From: Granulicella sp. L60
Lineage (GTDB): Bacteria > Acidobacteriota > Terriglobia > Terriglobales > Acidobacteriaceae
Direction of reading: 5' to 3'
Assembly (NCBI RefSeq): GCF_009765825.1
Contig: NZ_LMUR01000020.1
Coordinates: 126,994 to 190,993, forward strand
DNA length: 64,000 nucleotides
The notes beneath the pieces were generated by a model. That model saw nothing but the letters and a program-made list of their open reading frames with translations, was not told the DNA's origin and did not search any database. The translations under genes were made by a program, and so were the position numbers. Positions 35,747-44,909 of the stretch are shown piece by piece. Position 1 is the first letter of the stretch. Each line of letters begins with the position of its first letter.

Positions 35747-37246
35747 ATGATCCCAGGACGTCTGAGAACAGGTCTCGCCGCCGCATCGGCTCTCGCGGCT
35801 GGGCTCCTGCTGCGCCTCTGGTTTGTGACACATGCGGGACGCATCGACGGCGACACCCTGATCTACGGCAACATCGCGAAGAACTGGATCCAGCACGGTG
35901 TCTACGGCTTCGTCACGACGGCCAGGGGAGTCTCGCCGACCCTGATCCGCCTGCCCGGATACCCGCTCTTTATCGCCGCCTGCTTCAGCATCTTCGGGGC
36001 CGATCACTATATCGCAGTCATGGTGGTGCAGTGCGTCGTCGATCTGTTGACCTGCCTTCTGATCGCAGCCCTCGCCGGACGTCTCTTCGGGCGGCGCGCC
36101 GCGACCGCCGCACTCTGGCTCTCCGTGCTCTGCCCCTTCACCGCGGCCTACACCTCCGCGCCGCTCACCGAGGTCCTCACCCTCACTACCATCGCCCTCG
36201 CTTTTTTTAGTCTCGAACGCTGGCAAAGCGCAGGCACAGGCTTCAATCGCTGGCTGTGGATCGCCGCCTCTGCCATGGCCTACTCGGTGCTGCTGCGGCC
36301 GGAGCAGGGCTTGCTCCCCGCCGCCATCGTGCTCGCAATGCTGTGGATGTCGTTGCGAAAACAGCCCGCCGAAGCGCGCAGGGAAGCCGCCGAAGCGCGC
36401 AGGGAAGCCGCCGAAGCGTACAAGCAGCCTGCCGAAGCCAGACCCACACAGCCCCACACGGTGGTTCAAGCCATCCTGCCGATAGCCCTCGCTGTGCTGT
36501 GCATCGTGCTTCCGCTCTTTCCGTGGGCCGTGCGAAACTGGCGCACCTTCCACGTCGTTCAGCCGCTCGCGCCGCGCTACGCCACCGATCCTGGCGAGCA
36601 TATTCCACTCGGCTTTCAGCGTTGGTACCGAAGCTGGGCCATCGACTACGCCTCCACCGAAGAGGTCTACTGGAACTACGACAGCGCAGAGATCGACCCC
36701 GCCAATCTTCCCACGCGCGCCTTCGACAGCAGGGAACAGTACCTCCGCACCTACGGCCTGCTCAGCGAGTACAACGACACCTACAACGCAACGCCAGCTT
36801 TCGACGCCCGCTTCGAAGCCATCGCCCGACAACGCATCCACGCCGACCCCATCCGCTACTATCTCGCCCTGCCCGTCGCCCGTCTGGTGAACATGCTGCT
36901 CCGCCCCCGCGCCGAGATGTTCCCCATCCCGCTCGACTGGTGGCACTGGCGCGGACACGCAGTCGCCGCCCTGGTAGCTCTCGCACTGGCCGCGCTCAAC
37001 CTCGCCTACTTCGTCCTCGGCGCAGTCGGCCTCTGGACGTGGCGCAGACGCGGCTTCGGCGAGCACACCGCGTTGGTGGGTGCAATGGTCGCCTTCGTCA
37101 TCCTGCGCTGCGCCCTGCTGCTCACCCTCGACAACTCCGAGCCTCGCTACACCCTCGAGTTCTTCCCGCTGCTCATCGTCTGGGGATCGGCCATCTTCCA
37201 GCGCCAGACGCTTTCACTCAGCTCCGACCCATCCACAGCAGAGTAA
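35747..37246 (+). CDS. GT39/ArnT-like integral-membrane glycosyltransferase
   Basis: A 499-residue polytopic protein with about ten hydrophobic helices. The first periplasmic loop has RIDGDTLIYGNIAKNWIQHG and RLPGYPLFIA, the acidic loop and R-x-P-x-Y-P pattern of dolichyl/undecaprenyl-phosphate-sugar transferases (PMT/GT39 superfamily). A cytoplasmic loop at about residues 206-230 holds a 7-residue repeat (AEARREA units) encoded by near-identical 21-bp DNA repeats at about 36366-36428. It probably moves a sugar from a lipid carrier to an envelope acceptor. It is divergent from the GH18-NodB-GT2 gene, fitting a polysaccharide theme. The 3' end overlaps DUF92 by 29 nt. Confidence 0.85.
   Translation: MIPGRLRTGLAAASALAAGLLLRLWFVTHAGRIDGDTLIYGNIAKNWIQHGVYGFVTTARGVSPTLIRLPGYPLFIAACFSIFGADHYIAVMVVQCVVDLLTCLLIAALAGRLFGRRAATAALWLSVLCPFTAAYTSAPLTEVLTLTTIALAFFSLERWQSAGTGFNRWLWIAASAMAYSVLLRPEQGLLPAAIVLAMLWMSLRKQPAEARREAAEARREAAEAYKQPAEARPTQPHTVVQAILPIALAVLCIVLPLFPWAVRNWRTFHVVQPLAPRYATDPGEHIPLGFQRWYRSWAIDYASTEEVYWNYDSAEIDPANLPTRAFDSREQYLRTYGLLSEYNDTYNATPAFDARFEAIARQRIHADPIRYYLALPVARLVNMLLRPRAEMFPIPLDWWHWRGHAVAALVALALAALNLAYFVLGAVGLWTWRRRGFGEHTALVGAMVAFVILRCALLLTLDNSEPRYTLEFFPLLIVWGSAIFQRQTLSLSSDPSTAE
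36366..36428 (+). repeat. 21-bp tandem repeat inside the GT39-like gene
   Basis: The unit GCCGAAGCGCGCAGGGAAGCC with a further GCC step occurs twice identically, with a third partial copy (GCCGAAGCGTACAAGCAGCC). It encodes repeated A-E-A-R-R-E-A in a cytoplasmic loop. The 21-bp period keeps the frame, so copy number can change without breaking the gene. Confidence 0.75.
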
Positions 37247-38087
37247 TCGCAGCGGCAAACAGCGTCGACGCAAAGTTCACCAGATCGTTCCCCAGCCACC
37301 CACGCTCCTCCACCGTCGCGCCCAGAACGCTATCGAACAACAGCCCTGCACACGCCGCACCAAACACCGGCAGCGCATGCGGCCACAGCGCACCGTGCAG
37401 CGATCCCGCAGCCACCACCAACCCCGCCGCCACCATCCCGGCAGCGGTTCCGGCAACGCTGACGCCGCCGTCTCTCCCCGGCGCCACCCGTCGCAGCGTC
37501 GTAATTAGCCACGCCTGGCCGCCGATCGCCTGCCCCACCTCCGACGACACCGTATCCGCCACAGCCTCGGCCAGCGCCGCGATGCATCCCGCATACCACC
37601 CCACCACCCCGCACAACGCAGCAACGCCGAGGTTAGCCACGATCTGCGAAGCACGCCGCCCCGTCCGCGCCTCCGCCAGTCCGCGCTTCTCCTTGCTTTT
37701 TCTTCCAAACCGCGTCGCCGCAAACGTCAGAACGAACAGCACGATCAGCGCAGGAATCGCCGAGCCGCCGAAGCCCGCACCGCGATCTCCATACCTCGCA
37801 ACCGCCGGAGCCTGCGCCAGCACCACGCACACCAACATCCCCACACCCGCCGCCGGCAGCGTCGCCGACCGCAAACCCCACACCAGCCCGGCAAACCCGA
37901 GACTAAACAGCCAGGGCAGAAGCAGCGGACGCAGCGACATCCCTGCCGCGCTCATCCGCAACGGCCCAGCCACCGCTCCCGCCACCAGCAGGCACGCCAC
38001 CACGCCCGCCAGCACCTGCGACTGCACCCGGTCCCTCTCTCGCGAGATCGTCTTCCGCCAACCGGTATCTTCCTGGCTCCCGTGCAT
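37218..38087 (-). CDS. DUF92-family membrane protein
   Basis: A 289-residue membrane protein with about six to seven hydrophobic helices. The C-terminal half has the DUF92/TMEM19 signature: AEAVADTVSSEVGQAIGG, RRVAPGRDGGVSVAGTAAG and FDSVLGATVEERGWLGNDLV, with NFAST. Plant and cyanobacterial relatives include phytyl-phosphate kinase (VTE6); a polyprenyl-phosphate kinase role is possible by analogy only. The ATG at 38087 has AAGGAA close upstream. The 3' end overlaps the plus-strand GT39-like gene by 29 nt. Confidence 0.88.
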   Translation of the reverse strand: MHGSQEDTGWRKTISRERDRVQSQVLAGVVACLLVAGAVAGPLRMSAAGMSLRPLLLPWLFSLGFAGLVWGLRSATLPAAGVGMLVCVVLAQAPAVARYGDRGAGFGGSAIPALIVLFVLTFAATRFGRKSKEKRGLAEARTGRRASQIVANLGVAALCGVVGWYAGCIAALAEAVADTVSSEVGQAIGGQAWLITTLRRVAPGRDGGVSVAGTAAGMVAAGLVVAAGSLHGALWPHALPVFGAACAGLLFDSVLGATVEERGWLGNDLVNFASTLFAAAITLLWMGRS

Positions 38088-38174
38088 TTCCTTGCCGCCC
38101 TCCGCTCCGCGACGACCTGTGATTTACAATCAACTTTGAGAATAGCCAACACCAGCAACATCGCGGGAGCAGTT

Positions 38175-39689
38175 TTGCACTTAGCAAGAATCGAAGCAGA
38201 AGGAATCACCCAGTCGCGGCCATCACGGCGCCCCGTTCGGTCTGTAGTCCAGGCCTTCCGCCTCGCATCCGGGCTTGCCTTGTCTGCCGCGATGCTCACC
38301 CTGGTCACCGGCTGCGGCAACAACTACCGGCCCGTCGTCACCGCCATCAATCCGGTCGGTCCCGCCGCGCAGCCGTCGAAGTTCGCCGTCGTGATCTCAG
38401 ATCCCGGAACCGCCGCAAGTCCGGCTCCCGGCCTGGTCACCTTCGTCGACTTCGCCGGAGATACGGTTCTGATCACGGCCAACATCGGCGTGAATCCCTA
38501 CTACCTCATCCTCAACAGCGGGGGCACCACCGGCTTCACCCTCAACGGCGACCACACGCTCACCAGCTTCGACGTCGATACCTCGCTGCTGACCAGTAAT
38601 ATCAACCAGACCACGCTGCTCCCCAACGCGAACCCGGTTAGCCTCTTTCCCGAAGGCGCCAGCACCTACGTCGCCGACCCCGGACTCGGAGCCGTCTCCC
38701 AGTTCACCAGCGCCAGCGGATCTCTCGCCCTCAGCCTGCAGCAGAACTTCCCCATCGCGTCGCCCTACACCCCGATCTATACCGTCGGCGTCGCCGGCGC
38801 ACCGCGTGCCTACGCCATCAGCCAGAACACCACCGGAGCCAACGGCATCGTCTCCACCATCGAGACCACCAGCAACACGGTCGACTCAGTTACGATTCCC
38901 GTCGGCAAGACCCCTGTCTACGGCGTCATGACCGCAGACGCGAGACGCGCCTTCATCCTGAACGAGGGCGACGGCACTGAGACGGTCATCAACGCCCAGA
39001 CCAATCTGCTCGACACCTTTACTCCGCTCAACCCGGCGACCGGCCAGCCTCTGCCTGTCACCTCGACCATCGCCGATCCAGCTGCGGTCGCTCCGATCTG
39101 GGCAGACTTCGCTCCGGTTCGTAACGAGATGGTCGTGGCCAACCAGGGCGACGGCGTCCACCCCGGCTCGCTCAGCGTCATCAGCATTCCCCTCTGCTCG
39201 GCGAACGCGCTGCCATCGAATCCGAACTGCGATCCGAGCAATCCCATCGATGCCGTCGGCTTCGGTACCGTCCAGGCCAACATCCCCGTCGGCGTTCGTC
39301 CAGTCATGGTCGGCGTCGTGCAGGATGTCAACAACAGCCGCGCTTACGTCGCTAACGGCGGCGACCTGAGCCTTCCCTGCGCCGTCGCCACACCCGTCGC
39401 AGGCGTCACCACTGGCTGCTCGGTCTCGGTCATCGACCTAAACACCAACACCGTCATCGCGACCATTCCTCTTCCGACGAATCCGACGAATTCAAACAGT
39501 TCGGTTACTGTGGTCGCTAACGGTCATCCCAACTACCTCGCTGTCACCTCCGGCACTCCAACCAGCAAGGTCTACGTCACATCCGGCGAGTCGAACTTCA
39601 TGACCGTCATTCGTACCGACACGGATGCTGTCGATACCACCGTCCCACTGCAGGGAAGCGGCGTATCTGTTCGCGTCACCCTTCCGTAG
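38175..39689 (+). CDS. YncE/NHL-like beta-propeller lipoprotein
   Basis: About 504 residues. A long basic n-region, a hydrophobic stretch (LASGLALSAAMLTLVTG) and Cys in L-V-T-G-C make this a lipoprotein. The mature part is a seven-bladed-type beta-propeller with repeated blades such as NTVDSVTIPVGKTPVYGVMT, AQTNLLDTFTPL, NTNTVIATIPLP and DTDAVDTTVPLQ, the pattern of YncE/surface-antigen propellers. The start is the TTG at 38175 because GGGAG lies 6 nt before it. An ATG at 38082 is in frame but would overlap the divergent DUF92 start. Periplasmic or surface binding role; ligand unknown. Confidence 0.85.
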   Translation: MHLARIEAEGITQSRPSRRPVRSVVQAFRLASGLALSAAMLTLVTGCGNNYRPVVTAINPVGPAAQPSKFAVVISDPGTAASPAPGLVTFVDFAGDTVLITANIGVNPYYLILNSGGTTGFTLNGDHTLTSFDVDTSLLTSNINQTTLLPNANPVSLFPEGASTYVADPGLGAVSQFTSASGSLALSLQQNFPIASPYTPIYTVGVAGAPRAYAISQNTTGANGIVSTIETTSNTVDSVTIPVGKTPVYGVMTADARRAFILNEGDGTETVINAQTNLLDTFTPLNPATGQPLPVTSTIADPAAVAPIWADFAPVRNEMVVANQGDGVHPGSLSVISIPLCSANALPSNPNCDPSNPIDAVGFGTVQANIPVGVRPVMVGVVQDVNNSRAYVANGGDLSLPCAVATPVAGVTTGCSVSVIDLNTNTVIATIPLPTNPTNSNSSVTVVANGHPNYLAVTSGTPTSKVYVTSGESNFMTVIRTDTDAVDTTVPLQGSGVSVRVTLP

Positions 39690-39730
39690 TTCAGTACCAG
39701 CAAACCTAAACCTGCTTGTGCAGAAAACAA

Positions 39731-39765
39731 AAAAACGCCGCCTCGAACTACGAGGCGGCGTTTTT
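39731..39765. terminator. Bidirectional rho-independent terminator
   Basis: A perfect 10-bp stem CGCCGCCTCG (39736-39745) and CGAGGCGGCG (39751-39760) with AACTA loop, AAAAA on the left and TTTTT on the right. It lies between the convergent beta-propeller and anti-sigma genes and can end both transcripts. Confidence 0.92.
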
Positions 39766-39837
39766 CTGTGTCTTACTATCTTTAGAAGCTTCGAGTAAAA
39801 CGAACGAGAGCGGAAGTTCACTCTCGCCGTCAACGGT

Positions 39838-40767
39838 TTATTCGCCAACCAGAATGATCGGCAGCGTCGGCGTCGTCGCCCCGGCTGCATCCTCCACCGT
39901 CACACCGAAGGCCTTTGCTTCAACACCCTTCGGCAGCGGAGGCATGATCACGCTCGCGTTCCCGCGCTCATCCGGACGGAACGTTCCCGCAGGAATCGGC
40001 GTCTGTCCCGGCGTCGATGGGATCAGCCAAAGCTCATACGCCTTCGCCGGGTCCAGCGTCTCCAGATTGCTCGCCGTAAAGATCAACGTTCCCTTGTTCG
40101 GCACATAAGTCACATGGCCCTGCGGAAGCTGTTGTGTCTGCGCCTTCGTCGTCAGAGTCACGCGCATCGCCGAGGTGTCGCTTAGTGCGTCCAGCACCTC
40201 ACGCGCCGCTGCGGCATCCGCCGTCAGATGGTCCATCCTGCTCGCCTGCGATATCACCGTGCCGCGCAGCGTATCGCGCTCATGGTACAGATCGCCCGCC
40301 GCCACGGCGAGACCCGCGGCCACAGCCCATCCAAGCCACGGCAGCACCTTCGCCGCTGCACTCTTCTTCGGCAGATCATCCTCGGTCAGATAACCGCCGC
40401 TGCCCAGCCCGCGTCCGCCGCGATAGCCATCGTTCTCTTCTTCACGTTCACGCGTCGAAATGGAGCTGATCGAACCAGTCTGTCCTGTCCGCGAAGAGAT
40501 CTCCTGCACCGGCGCCTGCTCTACCGGAACCACCTTCTTCTCTCTTGCAACCTGCTTCATCAGCCGCTCCCGCGCCAGTGCCGGCGGCGAGTGCACCTCT
40601 ATCGTGTGCGCGTAGATCGCGAGGTCGCCCTGTATCTCGGCCAGCTCCCTGCGCGCCTCCGCCGACTGCTCCAGATAAGCTGCAACCTCCGCGGTCTCCT
40701 CTTTGGAGAGCAGCTGCATCGCATACAATGCGAGATCTTCTGTAGTAATACGTCTTGGCGCGCTCAT
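39838..40767 (-). CDS. RskA-type anti-sigma factor
   Basis: A 309-residue membrane protein. The N-terminal anti-sigma helices (DLALYAMQLLSKEETAEVAA and EQSAEARRELAEI, residues about 10-55) bind the sigma factor in the cytoplasm. One membrane helix (about 140-161, LPWLGWAVAAGLAVAAG) and a C-terminal RskA domain follow in the periplasm, with LETLDPAKAYELWLIPSTPG. The N-terminus lacks the H-x-x-x-C-x-x-C zinc motif, so redox control through zinc is not expected; release by regulated proteolysis is usual for this family. It overlaps the sigma gene by 4 nt (ATGA). Confidence 0.93.
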   Translation of the reverse strand: MSAPRRITTEDLALYAMQLLSKEETAEVAAYLEQSAEARRELAEIQGDLAIYAHTIEVHSPPALARERLMKQVAREKKVVPVEQAPVQEISSRTGQTGSISSISTREREEENDGYRGGRGLGSGGYLTEDDLPKKSAAAKVLPWLGWAVAAGLAVAAGDLYHERDTLRGTVISQASRMDHLTADAAAAREVLDALSDTSAMRVTLTTKAQTQQLPQGHVTYVPNKGTLIFTASNLETLDPAKAYELWLIPSTPGQTPIPAGTFRPDERGNASVIMPPLPKGVEAKAFGVTVEDAAGATTPTLPIILVGE

Positions 40768-41330
40768 GCTGTAAACGCCTTTCTCAGCGAGCCCAGAGCG
40801 CTGCGTATTCTCGTCTTCACCGTACCCAGCGGATCGCCCGTCATCTCCGCAATCTCCGAGTGCGTCAAACCGTCGAAGAAGGCCATCTCCAGCGTCTTCC
40901 TCTGCTCCACGGGAAGCTGGTGAATCACCCCCCGCGCCTTCTCCATCATGTTGTTGCGTTCCGCTTCATTCGCAAGGTTGTAGTTGGAAGCCAGCTCCAT
41001 GCCATCCACCTGCTCGGTCGGCCGCTTCCGCCGCAGCGTATCGATCGACCGGTTGCGCGAGACCACCGCAAGCCAGCCGCCAAGGCTGCCTCGCGTCGCA
41101 ACAAAACTCTCGGGATTGCGCCAGATCTGCATAAAGACTTCCTGCAATACATCCTCCGCCGAAGCAGGATCTCTCAGCACGCGAAGCGCAACCGAGTAGA
41201 CAACCTTCGAATAGCGGTCGAACAGCGACGACATCGCGTAATCGTCTCCCCCTTGCACAAGCGCAAGCAGGGCAGCGTCGTCCTGCCCCGAGGGCGGTGG
41301 AGAATTTACGGGTCCCATTTCTCTATACAT
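40764..41330 (-). CDS. ECF RNA polymerase sigma factor (SigK-like)
   Basis: A 188-residue ECF sigma. Region 2: ALFDRYS-like SLFDRYSKVVYSVALRVL, AEDVLQEVFMQIWRNP (core binding) and GGWLAVVSRNRSIDTLRR (-10 contact). Region 4: LPVEQRKTLEMAFFDGLTHS and MTGDPLGTVKTRIRSALGSL (-35 HTH). Directly followed by its RskA-like anti-sigma, the classical SigK/RskA pair arrangement. ATG 41330 is chosen because AGGTG is 5-6 nt upstream; an in-frame GTG at 41339 is the alternative. Its target genes are unknown. Confidence 0.95.
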   Translation of the reverse strand: MYREMGPVNSPPPSGQDDAALLALVQGGDDYAMSSLFDRYSKVVYSVALRVLRDPASAEDVLQEVFMQIWRNPESFVATRGSLGGWLAVVSRNRSIDTLRRKRPTEQVDGMELASNYNLANEAERNNMMEKARGVIHQLPVEQRKTLEMAFFDGLTHSEIAEMTGDPLGTVKTRIRSALGSLRKAFTA

Positions 41331-41563
41331 AGAACGCACCTAAGCTCATCGCAGATTGCTCAACATACAACTTCTACGGTCTATCGGACAACTCCGCACG
41401 TTCTTATCAACAACTATGTCACTAACCCGACACCACAGTAACTCTACTCGAAAGATTTGTCGCGCCATAGTAACTATCTCTTCGCTCCGGTTATCTTCTT
41501 TCCAACTTGGCATGAAAAGATAGATGCAGTTTTCCAGCATGAACCTTTCTCGACAAACAGACA

Positions 41564-42349
41564 ATGACCCATTCAGCTAACCCCCGCCACGGCAAGCGCC
41601 GACTCGACAAGCTCCTGGTCGACGACGGCCACGCTGCCTCCCGCGAACGCGCGCAGGCCCTCATCCTCGCCGGCCGCGTCCTCGTCGACGAGCAGCGCAT
41701 CGACAAGCCCGGCACCCCCATCGCCGCCGCCGCCATCATCCGCCTCCTCGGCTCCGATCTCAAATACGTCAGCCGCGGAGGCCTCAAACTCGAACGCGCC
41801 CTCGCCCACTGGTCCATCGACCTCACGGGCCTCCCCTGCGTGGACATCGGCGCCTCCACCGGAGGCTTCACCGACTGCATGCTGCAATCCGGCGCCGCTT
41901 CCGTCCTCGCCGTGGATACAGGCTACGGCCAGATCGCCCAGAAGCTGCGCGACGATTCTCGCGTCACCCTCCGCGAACGCACCAACGCCCGCCTCCTCAC
42001 CCCCGGCGAACTCCTCACAGCCAATACACCCACGCCAGCCTTCATCGCGATGGACGTCTCCTTCATCTCCGCCACCCTCGTGCTGCCAGCCGTCCTAAGC
42101 GCCCTCAGCACACCGCCGCAACCGTGGCAGGGAAGCGTCGTCATCCTCGTCAAGCCGCAGTTCGAAGCCGGTCGCGCCAACGTAGGCAAAGGCGGCATCG
42201 TCCGCGACCCCGACGCCCGCCAGCTCGCCATCGAGCGCGTCCGCGACTGCGTGCTCGAACAGCAAGGCACTCAACTCGACCTGATCGACTCCCCCATCCT
42301 CGGCATGGAGGGCAACCACGAGTACCTCCTCCACGCCCGCTTCATCTAG
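41564..42349 (+). CDS. tlyA: TlyA-family rRNA (cytidine-2'-O)-methyltransferase
   Basis: A 261-residue protein. An N-terminal S4 RNA-binding domain (RRLDKLLVDDGHAASRERAQ, residues about 12-70) precedes an FtsJ/RrmJ-type methyltransferase domain: YVSRGGLKLERAL, SAM site VDIGASTGGFTDCML, catalytic Lys/Asp regions VAVDTGYGQ-like AVDTGYGQIAQKL, AMDVSFIS and LVKPQFEAG. It methylates ribose 2'-OH of C residues in 16S/23S rRNA. Its presence is linked to capreomycin sensitivity in mycobacteria. The ribosome site before the ATG is weak. Convergent with the asmA-like gene. Confidence 0.93.
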   Translation: MTHSANPRHGKRRLDKLLVDDGHAASRERAQALILAGRVLVDEQRIDKPGTPIAAAAIIRLLGSDLKYVSRGGLKLERALAHWSIDLTGLPCVDIGASTGGFTDCMLQSGAASVLAVDTGYGQIAQKLRDDSRVTLRERTNARLLTPGELLTANTPTPAFIAMDVSFISATLVLPAVLSALSTPPQPWQGSVVILVKPQFEAGRANVGKGGIVRDPDARQLAIERVRDCVLEQQGTQLDLIDSPILGMEGNHEYLLHARFI

Positions 42350-42363
42350 CCACCCACCGTCCG

Positions 42364-44595
42364 CTAGTGCCGCCCCAGCAACCCACCCAGCGCATTCCCC
42401 AGCGGATTCGCCTGCGGCCCATTCGTTCCTTTCTGCCCATTCAGCAGACCCTTCGCCGCACTCGCCCCCACGCCAGTCGCCAGCCCGGCAATGTTCGGAG
42501 AGAACGTAGGATTACTCGTCGTCCCTCCAATTGCCACCGGAATCCCAGCCTTCAGCACACCGCCAGCCAGCGCGCCTAAGCCGCCCGCACCAGCCGCACC
42601 TCCCGGTATAAATCCCGAGAGCGCCCCCACCAGCCCAGCCGCACCGCCCGCACTCGCCTGCGACCCGCTGCTCGCCGGAGCTCCCGCCGTCAGCCCTGTC
42701 AGCTTCAGCACCACGTTATAGTTCAACGCGCCACCTGCACTCACGCTGCCCGCACCCGTAGCCGTACCCACTCCCGCCACATCCAGCGCAATATTATCCG
42801 TCCGAATCGCTCCACCCTCCTCCCGCACATTCATGCTTAACGACCGGATCGTCGTCCCCGGCCCCGTCGCCGTCCCGATCCTGCCGCCCGTAAACTTCGA
42901 CAACGCCGACAGCTTTGATCCCAGGTCGAATCCCGCAAGCTGCGTGTTATTCAGCTTCACCGGCCCGCTGATAATCGGAGCCGCCGTCGAACCCGTCACC
43001 GCCAGCGCCGTCGTCACCGTACCGCCCTGCAGCCTCGAACCCTGCGGCAGATGCACCCCAAGCGCTGGCAGGAACGCCTCAAGCTCGTTGATCGAAACCC
43101 CGTTCCCCACAACCTTTAAGTTGATCGCCGTCGAAGGCCCGCTCGTCTGGTACGTCCCCGACAGATTCACCACCGCACTGCCCACCGTCAACACCGCCTG
43201 CTGCACCTCGCCCGTCATCGCCTGCTCATTCTGCGTCAGCGTGAACTGCAGCTGCACCGGCTTCGCGGACGGCACACCATCCTTCGCCAGCTTGATGCCC
43301 GCCACCTGCACCGTGCCATTCGCATTCAGCGTCTGCCCGTTCGACTGCACCTTCGCCTGCAGATCCGCCATGCCCGCGATCCCCGCATCCGGAGGCAGTA
43401 TTCCCGCCGTCCCAATCTCAAAGTGCTTCAGCGTAATCTGCCCATCCAGCGGCGTGCTCGCATTGTTTGCCTGGTTGAACGGCCCAACATTTCCATTCGC
43501 ACTCAAACTCCCGCCGTTCGGCAGCTGCCCACTTACCGTAAACGGCGACGAGCTCTTCGATGACACGTTCGTCAGCTGCGCATTCAACTGGCTGTACACC
43601 GCCGTCCCCGTCTGCCCCGCCGTCGCCAGCGTCAGCGTTCCATTCTTGATCTGCGCATCGTCCACCGAAAGGTTATTCAGCATCGACGACCCCTCCGCGT
43701 TCGTATCCGCAGGCTTCGGCTGCTTCGGCGCATTCGTCCTCACCACCGTCAGCTTCGGCGTATCCACAATCAACTTGCTCACATGCATCTGCGTCCCGCT
43801 CCACGACGCATCCAGCACCAAACTATCCACCGTGCCCGTAATCCCATCCGAAGCCTCCACAAACCCCGCCGCCAGCGGATCCAGATGCTTGATCTCAAGA
43901 TTTCCCGAGAACGGAGTCGCCGAAGCATCCGCCGCATTGATCGGTCCCGCGTTGCCCTTCAAACTCACCGACCCGCCTGCCGGCAGATTCGCCGAAGCCG
44001 TAAACGGAAACGCCTTCGTAAACGCAAAGTCCTTCACCGCAAGATTTACCTGCTCATACACGCGATTCGTCGTGCCCGAAACACCCGGTCCAGCACCCAC
44101 GGTAATCTGGCCGTTCGCAATATTGACCTCGCCCACCGTCAGGTTCGGAAACGCCTCCTTCTGCTCCGCCGTCTGCGTCCCCTGCTTGCTCGCCGCGCTT
44201 CCAATCGTCGAGTAGTTCCACGTCCCATCCGCCGCGCGCAGCAGCTGAATCTTCGGCGACTGCATCGAAATTCCTTCGATCACCACCTGCTTGTGGAAGA
44301 TCAGCGGAAGCATCTCCACGCCGATCTTCACGCTCGCAGCCTGGATAAATGGCGCTGTACTGAATCTAGGATCGTCGGCAACGGTCGCATTCTCCGCCAC
44401 CAGTCCGCCGGACCACACCGACAGATCCAGCTTCCCAATCGTCACCTTCCGCCCCAGCGATTCGGTCAGCGTGTTTTCAATCCGCGTCCGAAAGCTGTCT
44501 GTGTTGAGGAAGAGTGGCACTGCGGCCACAACAATGATGATGAGCGCAATAAGGGCGCCCACTCCGATCAGGACCAAACGTGCGGGTCGACTCAT
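42364..44595 (-). CDS. AsmA-family envelope protein
   Basis: A 743-residue protein with one N-terminal membrane helix (about 7-32, LVLIGVGALIALIIIVVAAV) and a long periplasmic beta-rich chain. The opening RIENTLTESLGRKVTIGKLD and SVWSGGLVAENATVADDPRF is typical of AsmA. Three repeated segments follow (TASANLPAGGSVSLKGNAGP, TVSGQLPNGGSLSANGNVGP), then the AsmA C-terminal region and a Gly/Ala-rich tail. AsmA-like proteins are thought to bridge the envelope and help lipid transport or outer-membrane balance. A single gene, divergent from the alpha/beta hydrolase across repeat copy E. Confidence 0.92.
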   Translation of the reverse strand: MSRPARLVLIGVGALIALIIIVVAAVPLFLNTDSFRTRIENTLTESLGRKVTIGKLDLSVWSGGLVAENATVADDPRFSTAPFIQAASVKIGVEMLPLIFHKQVVIEGISMQSPKIQLLRAADGTWNYSTIGSAASKQGTQTAEQKEAFPNLTVGEVNIANGQITVGAGPGVSGTTNRVYEQVNLAVKDFAFTKAFPFTASANLPAGGSVSLKGNAGPINAADASATPFSGNLEIKHLDPLAAGFVEASDGITGTVDSLVLDASWSGTQMHVSKLIVDTPKLTVVRTNAPKQPKPADTNAEGSSMLNNLSVDDAQIKNGTLTLATAGQTGTAVYSQLNAQLTNVSSKSSSPFTVSGQLPNGGSLSANGNVGPFNQANNASTPLDGQITLKHFEIGTAGILPPDAGIAGMADLQAKVQSNGQTLNANGTVQVAGIKLAKDGVPSAKPVQLQFTLTQNEQAMTGEVQQAVLTVGSAVVNLSGTYQTSGPSTAINLKVVGNGVSINELEAFLPALGVHLPQGSRLQGGTVTTALAVTGSTAAPIISGPVKLNNTQLAGFDLGSKLSALSKFTGGRIGTATGPGTTIRSLSMNVREEGGAIRTDNIALDVAGVGTATGAGSVSAGGALNYNVVLKLTGLTAGAPASSGSQASAGGAAGLVGALSGFIPGGAAGAGGLGALAGGVLKAGIPVAIGGTTSNPTFSPNIAGLATGVGASAAKGLLNGQKGTNGPQANPLGNALGGLLGRH

Positions 44596-44695
44596 GCGAT
44601 CACCTCGTCGAAACTCGTATCAATTCAATTACGCAATTCGGATGCCATTACTGAGAGTGCTGTTGCAAGGTCTTTGTAAAGATAGGAAAGATTAT

Positions 44696-44889
44696 GTCCT
44701 GCCGGACGGGCCGCTTGCTCAGCGGGAGGTCACTTCGTGACTTTCGTACCCTGCCGTGGGGATGCGAGCAGTATAGGTCCTCCCGCTGGTCGGAATCATC
44801 TTTGTTCCCGACAAACGGGAGGGCCACCCAAAGGCTTAAAAAGGCGTGCGAACGCCCTCCCCACGAGCAGTGGGCCCGTCCGGCAGGAC
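44696..44889. repeat. Long palindromic intergenic repeat, copy E (194 bp, both ends intact)
   Basis: Begins GTCCTGCCGGACGGGCC and ends GGGCCCGTCCGGCAGGAC, exact complements over the terminal 16 bases. Inner parts include GGAGGTCACTTCGTGACTTTC on the left and CCTCCCGCTGGTCGG and CCGACAAACGGGAGG in the centre. The inner right GTCACGAAGTGAC is replaced by GGCGTGCGAACGCC. It fills the divergent gap between the asmA-like gene and the hydrolase, ending 20 nt before the hydrolase ATG, so it could carry promoter or leader signals. Confidence 0.85.
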
Positions 44890-44909
44890 ACTGCGTTTAA
44901 CATCATTCC

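Noticed and set aside
36256-38139. 627-codon plus-strand frame across the GT39-like and DUF92 genes
   Set aside because: Arg/Ser/Pro-rich product running through two well-supported genes on opposite strands; high-G+C artefact.
42833-44215. 460-codon plus-strand frame opposite the AsmA-like gene
   Set aside because: Antisense to clear AsmA motifs; Pro/Ser/Cys-rich and without a start region.
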